Shown: positions 56,026 to 64,000 of the stretch, piece after piece
Layout of the letters: every line of letters begins with the position of its first letter
How positions within the stretch are numbered: position 1 is the stretch's first letter
Notes under the pieces: model-generated
What the model was told of the DNA's origin: nothing
The model's input: only the letters and a program-made list of their open reading frames with translations
Databases searched by the model: none
Made by a program: the position numbers and the translations under genes
Assembly: GCF_005239225.2 (NCBI RefSeq)
Contig: NC_133300.1
Coordinates: 9,019,875 to 9,083,874 of the forward strand
Origin: Populus alba
Taxonomy: Eukaryota > Streptophyta > Magnoliopsida > Malpighiales > Salicaceae
Reading direction: 5' to 3'
DNA: 64,000 nt

Positions 56026-56968
56026 TGATGTGCATCATGGGAATTATAATCCATCTCGTAAAGCTGAATCTAATATGCAAGAGGATTCAGATGGTCCAAT
56101 GACAAGAGCGAGAGCGAAACAACTACAACGGGCCTTGACGAATCAAATTGCAATGATTGAAGCTGCGTCGGAGTTAAAAATTAGCAATCAGTTTGAAATT
56201 GGTTCAAAGGTGCTTATTTGCCTACAATTGGAACTTGGAGATGGGAAAAGCCCTTAATGGTTCTTTTCATGCTGGGCTACTTGTATTTGGATTGATAATG
56301 CAAGAGAAGGAATTGATGTTGTTTACGGTCAGAACAGTAGATGGATTTTGAACCTGAATTTGAAGTCATCCAATACATGTGAAAACAAGATTTATGTAGG
56401 TAAAATTCAAGTTCAGAACATGATCTTTCTATATTGTCCAACCATGATTGCATTGAACTTTTGTGTCAAAAGTTAGGGCTGTTTTAAATTTCATCTGCAT
56501 ATGTTTTAGAAATGTAAAAAAAAACGTGTGTTAGTTAAATTTGTCTACTTGCTTTATTAAAAGTCTAGTTTTTAGGCTTGACTTCTGTCATATTGAATTC
56601 ACCTAACTTTGGAGGGATGTTCCAAAGATAAATATGTATCAGAATATGAAATAAACACTTTTGGCCAAGATTTGAAAACTTAATTCAGAGAATTAAGAGT
56701 TGTTCTTCCAAATTCTTTTTGTGAAGAACCCTACCTGACTTATCACTCTTCAATCACAAAGAGTGTGGCGTCGAAATCCTTGATTGATCTTTGTGGCGTC
56801 CCGATCGACTTATCAAAGTATCATTCTAGTCTATCCTCCATCTTATTTACCTTAAATCACTACAATCCAGCCTAAATACCAAAAGAAAGACAACACAACC
56901 AGACCCATCCTTCATCCATTTTCGTTAGAATCATTGTTGCCGATTTTCAAATCATTCACGGCACATCA
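56026..56968 (+). repeat. 5' LTR of element J
   Basis: Nearly identical to 61257-62200. Carries the same C-terminal polyprotein codons (56026-56257 region), here without upstream frame. Confidence 0.93.
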
Positions 56969-56970
56969 TC

Positions 56971-56982
56971 TGGTATCAGAGC
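56971..56982 (+). other. Primer binding site of element J
   Basis: TGGTATCAGAGC, the common plant site complementary to initiator tRNA-Met. Confidence 0.88.
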
Positions 56983-57016
56983 GTCAGTTGCGATCTAAGA
57001 CAGGAGCCAAAAACAA

Positions 57017-57073
57017 CAACAACAACAACAAGAAGAAGAAGAAGAAGAAGAAGAAGAAGAAGAAGAAGAAGAA
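57017..57073 (+). repeat. (AAC)n(AAG)n microsatellite in leader of J
   Basis: Five AAC units followed by about 14 AAG units just before the gag region. Confidence 0.9.
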
Positions 57074-57224
57074 AGGTTTGCTGGAATTGAGGTTGACAGA
57101 CTTAACTATGGCTGGAGATAAAGAAGATTTGCCAAGAGGGTTAAGTTTGGAACAGGCACAGGTCATGGGCTTACAATGATCTCATGCTGAGATTCGGGAT
57201 GAGATGACTTGAATTCGTGAACAG

Positions 57225-58298
57225 TTGAATACCTTTATGCAAAGGATGCAAATAAATAATTTGCAACCCCAACCGAGGCAAGCACTTAAGGTGCCACAAA
57301 ATGATATTATAGAAGCTGATGAAGATCCAAATGGGGATGATGAGGCTGATGATAGGGTCAGACCAAGAAGGCAAAATTATAATCCTCCTAATGGTCTCAA
57401 ACTTAAGATTCCACCGTTTAGAGGAAGTAGTTCACCTGAGGAATACTTGGAGTGGATTCAGAAGGTTGAAAAGGAGTTTGAATGGTATAAATATTCTGAA
57501 GAAAGGAAGTGCAAGGTGGCAGCACTTGAGTTTACAGATTATGCTCTTTTATGGTGGGAAAACGTAAAGATTCAGAGGAGAAGGGATGGAGAGGAGGAGA
57601 TTACAACATGGGCAACTATGAAAAGAGTGATGAAGAAGAGATTTGTTCCTGATTACTATAAACAGGAGCTATACATCAGACTTCAGACTTTGCGACAGGG
57701 ATCTTTGATTGTGGAAGAGTATGTGAAAGAGTTTGAACTGCTGCTGATTCGATGTGAATTGATGGAACCTCAAGAGCAAACAATAGCTAGATTTCTTGGA
57801 GGGTTGAGGAAGGATATAACTAATGTTGTTGAGTTACAACTGTACATCTTCCTTGAGGAAGTTATAAAGCTTGCAACCCGAGTAGAGAGGCAGCAGAGAC
57901 GAGGAGGTGTCTGAACTAGTGTAACTACGTTAAGCGCGACAAGGGCTGTTTCTACGCCTACACGAACATGGAGCACACCTAAACGAGATGAGAAGGTGGA
58001 GTTTAGCAAGGGGAATACCAGTTTTGATTCTTTGAAGGGAAAGGAGAAGGTGACAGAACCTCAACACCCTAGGAGGTCTCGGGACATCAAGTGCTTCAAG
58101 TGCTTGGGACATGGGCATATTGCTTCGGAATGTCCAAATAAAAGGGTGATGATTTTGCATGGGGATCATGGAGAGCTGATCAGTGGAGATGAGGTTGAAA
58201 CTGAAGACAAAGATAAGGTACAAGTGGCTGAACAAGAAGAGGATTTCGAACTAGTGAAGGGAGATTTGTTGGTTGTTCAACGGGTTCTGAATGCATAA
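57225..58298 (+). pseudogene. Gag of element J
   Basis: Gag core KLKIPPFRGSSSPEEYLEWI and LWWENVKIQRRRDGEEEI, then CCHC knuckle CFKCLGHGHIASEC near 58093-58135. All in one frame but with TGA at 57912 (GGV then stop) and TAA at 58296. Both fit C-to-T changes of Arg/Gln codons. Upstream stops near 57177 and 57210 separate possible N-terminal residues. Confidence 0.85.
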
Positions 58299-58307
58299 AT
58301 TGACGTT

Positions 58308-58931
58308 AGTGATGAGCAACGCGAGAACATCTTTCATACTCGATGTCAGATTCGAGATAAGGTGTGCGGGATGATCATTGATAATGAAAGTTGCACTAAT
58401 GTTGCGTCAACTACCTTAGTGGAGAAATTGGGTTTAAATACCCTTCCACATCTCAGACCCTATAGTTTGCGATGGCTGAATGAGAATGGGGAGATTCGGG
58501 TGACAAAGCAAGTTCATGTACCTTTTTCCATTAAAACTTATCACGACGAGGTTTTATGTGACGTTGCACCAATGTCAGCTAGCCATTTGTTGCTGGGTCG
58601 TCCATGGCAGTTTGATAAGGATGTGACCTATAATGGACGGAAGAACACTTATTCTTTTATGCTGAATGGAAAGAAGGTGAACTTGTTACCACTGAGTTCT
58701 CAACAAGTTAGAGAGGATCAGTTACGAAGCCAACAAAAGGAGGTGACATCACAAAAGGGGCTGTTGTTAGCCAAAAAAGGAGACATCAAACAAGCATTAG
58801 CCACAACAGGGATTGTTTTCATGGTCTGGGCAAAGGAACTACTACAAGTAGAAGGATTGGACTTACCAAGACAGATTAAGGAATTACTTGAAGAATTTAA
58901 AGATGTGTTTCCAGATGAATTACCTAAATGA
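58308..58931 (+). pseudogene. Protease region of element J
   Basis: Retroviral-type protease reading GMIIDNESCTNVAS, where relatives have D-G-G-S-C. The two residues after the catalytic Asp are changed. Then HLLLGRPWQFDKDV and a spacer to [13 protein letters not shown]. Ends in a stop plus frameshift near 58929. Confidence 0.8.
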
Positions 58932-58939
58932 TTACCACC

Positions 58940-60993
58940 TATTTCGTGGTATTGAGCATCAAATTGATTTGGTGCCGGGAGCTTCACTTCCTAATAGACC
59001 AGCATACAGATGTAATCCAGAGGAAGCGAAAGAGATTCAAAGGCAGGCCGATGAGCTCTTAGAGAAGGGCTATGTGCGAGAATCACTTAGTCCATGTTCT
59101 GTACCTACTTTGCTTGTACCGAACAAAGATGGTACTATGAGGATGTGCATGGACAACCGCGCTATAAATAAAATAACAGTTAAGTATCGATTTCCTATAC
59201 CCAGACTTGATGATTTGCTTGATGAGTTGCATGGTGCTGCATTGTTTTTTAAAGTCGATTTGATGAGTGGCTATCACCAAATTAGAATGAAAGAGGGAGA
59301 TGAATGGAAAACAGCATTTAAAACTAAACAGGGGTTATATGAATGGATGGTAATGTCGTTTGGGTTATCTAATGCGCCTAGTACATTTATGAGGCTTATG
59401 AATCATGTTTTGAGGAAGTATATTGGGCTGTTTGTTGTAGTATATTCTGATGACATCCTGGTGTATAGCAAGACCTTTGACGATCATGTGAAGCATCTTA
59501 GAGTTGTGTTTGAGACTTTGCAAGATTCTAAGTTGTATAGGAAACTCACAAAGTGTTACTTCTGTAAAGAAAGTGTCATGTTTCTTGGATATATTATCTC
59601 TAGCAGGGGAGTTAGAGTTGATGAGGAGAAAATTGAGGCAATTCGAGACTGGCCAAAACCTGCTAGTATCACTGATGTGAGGAGTTTCCATGGTTTAGCT
59701 TCTTTCTACAGGCGATTTGTGAAAGACTTCAGCTCTGTTGTTGCTCCTATGACAGAATGCTTGAAAAAAGGGAAGGAGTTTAGATGGAGTGAAGATGCGC
59801 AAAAAGCTTTTGAGATAATTAAGGAAAAGTTGTGTACTGCTCCAGTTTTAGCACTTCCAGACTTTGCTAAAACATTCGAAATAGAGTGCGATGCTTCTAG
59901 GGTTGGAATTGGTGCTGTTTTGATGCAAGAAAAGAGACCGATTGCATTCTTCAGTGAAAAGTTAAATGGAGCGCGTTTGAACTACTCTATTTACGACAAG
60001 GAGTTCTATGCTTTGATTCGGGCTCTGGAGGTATGGCAGCACTACTTGTTGCCTAAAGAATTTGTTATACATACTGATCATGAAGCCTTGAAGTATCTTA
60101 AGGGGCAAAACAAGTTGAATCGAAGACATGCTAAATGGGTGGAGTTCATGGAGTCATTTCCTTATGTCATAAAGTACAAGAAAAGGCAAGTTAATGTGGT
60201 TGCTGATGCTCTTTCTAGGAGGTATGCACTGATCTCTATGTTGAATGCAAGGCTGATGGGTTTTGAACAGGTGAAGGATCAGTATGCCAATGATTCCTAC
60301 TTTGCTAATGTGGTTGCCGAATGTGCAAAGGGAGCTTATGATGGGTTCTTTATGCATGAAGGTTACTTGTTCAAAATGGGCAGAATGTGTATTCCTTCAG
60401 GTTCGTTACGGGAGTTGCTTGTGCAAGAGGCTCATAGTGGTGGTCTTAGTGGTCATTTTAGGGAGAAGAAGACTTATGAGCTGCTGAAAGAACATTTTTT
60501 TTGGTCTAGTATGTTACGGGATGTACACAAGGTGATTGAAAGATGTGCTATTTGCAAGAGAGTTAAAGGTAAAGAGAATGTGTATGGACTATATATGCCA
60601 CTGCCTATTCCAGAGCAACCATGGATGGACATTAGCATGGACTTTGTACTTGGACTACCAAGAACACAACGTGGGAAGGATTCAATAATGGTGGTGGTTG
60701 ATCGATTCTCCAAAATGTCCCATTTCATTCCTTGTACGAAAACTGACGATACAGTACATGTTGCTAATTTGTTCTTTCAAGAGATTGTTCGTTTGCATGG
60801 AATTCCGAAAAGCATTGTCTCTGATCGTGATACAAAGTTCTTAAGCCACTTTTGGAAGACTCTTTGGAGGAAACTTGGAACAAAGTTACTTTTTAGTACG
60901 GCATGTCATCCACAAACTGATGGACAAATTGAGGTTCGACTACATATTGAGGAGAAAACAACTAAGTATACTAAACAAGCTAACAAGGGGTGA
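58940..60993 (+). pseudogene. Reverse transcriptase, RNase H and integrase of element J
   Basis: About 685 open codons. [50 protein letters not shown] and YSDDILVYS box. RNase [17 protein letters not shown] and [11 protein letters not shown]. Integrase: zinc domain [14 protein letters not shown]...CAICKR, D in [10 protein letters not shown] in VSDRDTKF, E in TDGQIEV. Straight after this Glu the sequence jumps to [17 protein letters not shown], so much of the post-core integrase (roughly 100 residues) is deleted. A TGA replaces an Arg codon at 60991. Confidence 0.9.
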
Positions 60994-60996
60994 AAG

Positions 60997-61488
60997 ATGG
61001 TCAGGTTTGAACCTGGAGATCTTGTTTGGATTCATATTAGCAAGGGCAGATTTCCAAGCAAACGTAAGTCCAAGTTGATGCCAAGAGCTGACGGTCCATT
61101 TCGTATTATAGAGAAGGTGAATGACAATGCGTATAAGGTAGATCTTCCTGGTGATTACAACGTATCAGCTACTTTTAATGTGAAAGACTTATCTTCGTAC
61201 TTGGATGATGACGACGATTCTGATTTGAGGACAAATCATTATCAACCCGGGGCTGATGATGTGCATCATGGGAATTATAATCCATCTCGTAAAGCTGAAT
61301 CTAATATGCAAGAGGATTCAGATGGTCCAATGACAAGAGCGAGAGCAAAACAACTACAACGGGCCTTGACGAATCAAATTGCAATGATTGAAGCTGCGTC
61401 GGAGTTAAAAATTAGCAATCAGTTTGAAATTGGTTCAAAGGTGCTTATTTGCCTACAATTGGAACTTGGAGATGGGAAAAGCCCTTAA
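60997..61488 (+). pseudogene. Integrase C-terminal part of element J, ending in the LTR
   Basis: Reads MVRFEPGDLVWIHISKGRFP...KLMPRADGPF, the GPF module of gypsy integrases, then an acidic stretch (YLDDDDDSDL). The last 77 codons lie inside the 3' LTR and contain GPMTRARAKQLQRAL. I see no classical chromodomain; a CR-type tail is possible. Confidence 0.8.
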
Positions 61489-62200
61489 TGGTTCTTTTCA
61501 TGCTGGGCTACTTGTATTTGGATTGATAATGCAAGAGAAGGAATTGATGTTGTTTACGGTCAGAACAGTAGATGGATTTTGAACCCGAATTTGAAGTCAT
61601 CCAATGCATGTGAAAACAAGATTTATGTAGGTAAAATTCAAGTTCAGAACGTGATCTTTCTATATTGTCCAACCATGATTGCATTGGACTTTTGTGTCAA
61701 AAGTTATGGCTGTTTTAAATTTCGTCTGCATATGTTTTAGAAATGTAAAAAAAAAACATGTGTTAGTTAAATTTGTCTACTTGCTTTATTAAAAGTCTAG
61801 TTTTTAGGCTTGACTTCTGTCATATTGAATTCACCTAACTTTGGAGGGATGTTCCAAAGATAAATATGTATCAGAATATGAAATAAACACTTTTGGCCAA
61901 GATTTGAAAACTTAATTCAGAGAATTAAGAGTTGTTCTTCCAAATTCTTTTTGTGAAGAACCCTACCTGACTTATCACTCTTCAATCACAAAGAGTGTGG
62001 CGTCGAAATCCTAGATTGATCTTTGTGGCGTCCGGATCGACTTATCAAAGTATCATTCTAGTCTATCCTCCATTTTATTTACCTTAAATCACTACAATCC
62101 AGCCTAAATACCAAAAGAAAGACAACATAACCAGACCCATCCTTCATCCATTTTCGTTAGAATCATTGTTGCCGATTTTCAAATCATTCACGGCACATCA
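61257..62200 (+). repeat. 3' LTR of element J
   Basis: Same start and end as the 5' copy, about a dozen substitutions, one poly-A length change. The right neighbour is the resumed LTR of I. Confidence 0.93.
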
Positions 62201-63274
62201 TGTTGTACCAAGTGTTATACAACACAAATCTAGATTAACCATTTAACAAGCAAGGTATTAAGAATTAATAAGATAAAAAGATAAGACATGTTAATATTAA
62301 ACATTAAGATCCATGTTGAGTTTACACTATATTTATTCTTACACCATTAGTGTAACCTTTTCACCTTGACATAATAAACTTAGCTAAACATAATGAAGAA
62401 GAGAAAGATAAATAAACAAAATAAGAACATAAAGAAAATACAAGTTAACTAAGTAAAGGAAAGGAAATGAAAAGTATAAACAAGATATTAATGAAAGCAA
62501 AACTTAAAAATTACAAAAAAAATATAAAGAGAGAAAAAAAGAGCATGAACTTGATCTGAACAACCAAGCCCCTAAATACATGGAAAATGCCTCCTTTTAT
62601 AGGCCAAAATTCAGAATTATTGATTTGATGACTAATTGTTGAGTGGGTGGCCAACTCTTGACTTTGTGAAAATCTTTATCTTCTTGTTTGAATAAAACGA
62701 AAATGCTAGCATCCAAACTGGGTCCACTTGAAAACATGAAAGTTGTAGGAAATTGACTCAACTTTCCAGAAGAAAAAAATGGAGGTCATTTGGACTTCTA
62801 GAACTCCAGATATGGGCCAAACACTGAACAATGTTCGTGCTGCAGGACAGATTCGGACTTCTCCGTTGTTACTATAAGTTGGACTTGAAAACAACCTTCT
62901 TAGATCTTGATGAAAACATGAAAGTTGTAGACCTATGTCTTACTGAAGTTTTGTAAAAATTTGAGATTATTTTGAGATCTAGAACTCGAGATATGACCCA
63001 ATTACCGAACAGTGTTCCAGTTTGGACTGCACCAACATCTCTTTTCTAAGTTTGGCCCTCTCTTTGTCCTTTCAATTTCCATACTTGAACTCATCAATCA
63101 ATCCTTTGATTTATGTGATAGGCCTGCATTTAAGATGAACATTTACCATATATTAAGGCATTTTATAGTATTATACTTGTTATTATAAAACATGCTTTAG
63201 TTGAGTTATTGATACTTTAAGTGCAAAATGATGATATAAAACCTTGATAAATATGCACTTTTAAGTACTAATCA
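62201..63274 (-). mobile_element. 3' LTR of element I, right part
   Basis: Resumes at TGTTGTACCAAGTGTTATAC. TATA box (minus) at 62594-62602. Ends TAAGTACTAATCA, followed by the polypurine tract, so this is the 3' LTR of a minus-strand element whose body lies right of the window. Confidence 0.9.
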
Positions 63275-63286
63275 CACCCCCCAACC
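63275..63286 (-). other. Polypurine tract of element I
   Basis: Minus strand GGTTGGGGGGTG, as in A and B. Confidence 0.85.
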
Positions 63287-63630
63287 AGCTTATTACTAGT
63301 CCCTAGTAATCAAAGCGTTAAAATAGAAAAATAATTTGCAAATTCCATAAAGCAAGGCATTCATCATTCAACTTGCTTTAATCTATTCAGATAAACAAAC
63401 TCTCATTAAATTCATATATCTGCTAAATACCTCTTAAACAAGATATTACTAAACCTTTCTCTTGTGCTCAAAATATCAACATATAGTTATGGGGCTTTAC
63501 TTAGAAGAAAAACAAATTTTTACTCTAATGTTTAAGGTTAACTTCCTTAGGTTGGGATTATTTTTTGCTCTTTTTCTTTATTTATTTGTTTATTTATATA
63601 CACATACAACTTGAAACACAATGTATCTTT

Positions 63631-63726
63631 AACCCATGTAACGAGTTTTAGGCTAATGACTCCCAGACCAGTTGGTCTTAGGGCATTAGGTGTTGAGACA
63701 CCCTTACGAGCTTAACAACTTGGGTT
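63631..63726 (-). ncRNA. Structured module, unit 2 (element I)
   Basis: Same fold as in A and B. Stems AGACC/GGTCT and CTAATG/CATTAG intact. One closing pair is weakened (GAGTT to AAGTT). Confidence 0.5.
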
Positions 63727-63781
63727 GTAGAAACTGATACGTAGATAGTGCAATGTTTGATTCCCTTAAGCTTTTCTCCTC

Positions 63782-63877
63782 AACCCATGTAACAAGCGTT
63801 GGGCCAATAGCTCCCAAGTCAGTTGACTTTAGGGTATTAAGTGTTAAAACACCCCTTTGGGCTTAATTGCTTAGGTT
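63782..63877 (-). ncRNA. Structured module, unit 1 (element I)
   Basis: AAGTC/GACTT retained, GGTGTT/AACACC reduced to a core of GTGTT/AACAC (minus-strand GTGTTTTAACAC), and AATA/TATT weakened to TATT/AATA variants. The unit still aligns with the A and B copies over its whole length. Confidence 0.5.
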
Positions 63878-64000
63878 AGGGAGGCTACGAAACCAAACTT
63901 ATCTACCTTTTTATTATCATTATTTTTTTTTGTTTTTTGTTTTTTGTTTTTTTGCAAATTATGTACTATCCCTTTCCCTTAGTTGTTACCTCTAACAAAA

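Larger units (their letters stand above)
56026..62200 (+). mobile_element. Element J: chromovirus, probably CRM-like, decayed
   Basis: LTRs of 943 and 944 bp (TGATGTGCATC...CACATCA), iMet-type primer site, and gag-pro-RT-RNaseH-IN in that order. The polyprotein end runs into the 3' LTR, and the tail carries GPMTRARAKQLQ. LTR overlap, LTR size and this tail fit the CRM clade; Reina or Galadriel relatives cannot be excluded. I count about a dozen LTR differences (about 1.3%), so it is young, yet stops, a frameshift and an integrase deletion have killed it. No target duplication: GTAGG on the left and TGTTG on the right, with about 45 bp of the target LTR missing. Confidence 0.88.
63287..64000 (-). 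other. 3' untranslated region of element I
   Basis: Homologous to 29441-30150 of B. No gene in this part. If I resembles B, its LOG and ORF2 copies should begin a few hundred bases beyond the right edge. Confidence 0.75.

Overview
The window is nuclear DNA of a flowering plant, most likely a woody eudicot. It is AT-rich and intron-bearing, dominated by nested Ty3/gypsy LTR retrotransposons, with one ordinary host gene at the left edge. A Salicaceae-type host is a guess from how the host protein reads. Position 1 cuts into a minus-strand gene for a DCD-domain, asparagine-rich NRP protein (first coding exon 6-564), with a probable 5'UTR intron (575-2071) and a TATA box at 2160-2168. About 4 kb of gene-free DNA follows, with degenerate telomere-like repeats and a 0.5 kb non-LTR retroposon carrying a 15-bp target duplication.

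From 6.6 kb to the right end the DNA is a set of insertions inside insertions, named here A to J. LEFT NEST: an Athila-type LTR (D, 6884-8343 and 20036-20168) is split by a solo-LTR-like element (E, 8344-20035, duplication GTTAT). E is split by a very young complete element (A, 9221-18442, plus strand, duplication GTGAT). MIDDLE NEST: a gag-only, minisatellite-bearing gypsy element with a PBS like that of Ogre/Tat elements (C, 20854-43121, minus strand, duplication CTAAT) is split by a second, full-length copy of the A family (B, 27598-39573, minus strand, duplication TCCCT). RIGHT NEST: an Athila-type element (H, from 47079, plus strand) has its 5' LTR split by a truncated Athila relative (G, 47386-53639, minus strand). 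The gag of H is cut by another A/B-family element (I, from 55151, minus strand, running off the right edge). The LTR of I is in turn split by a chromovirus that looks CRM-like (J, 56026-62200).

The most unusual content is in A and B. Between integrase and the 3' LTR, where Athila elements usually have an env-like gene, both carry the same two extra genes. The first is a 182-residue basic, cysteine-rich protein that resembles the nucleic-acid-binding/silencing-suppressor proteins of plant Betaflexiviridae. The second is a full-length, intronless LONELY GUY (LOG) cytokinin-activating enzyme. In A both frames are open and its LTRs are nearly identical. In B both are broken, mainly by C-to-T/G-to-A changes. 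A has also lost RT, RNase H and the integrase core by two in-frame deletions, leaving one 1036-codon Gag-protease-integrase-tail frame. It would therefore need pol supplied by a relative such as B.

Downstream of LOG, A, B and I share a tandem pair of about 96-nt modules whose stems keep pairing despite sequence change, which suggests a conserved RNA structure. A hairpin followed by an internal polypurine tract lies upstream in A and B, and the same hairpin occurs in the distant element G. All similarity statements come from reading the sequence; no database search was run.
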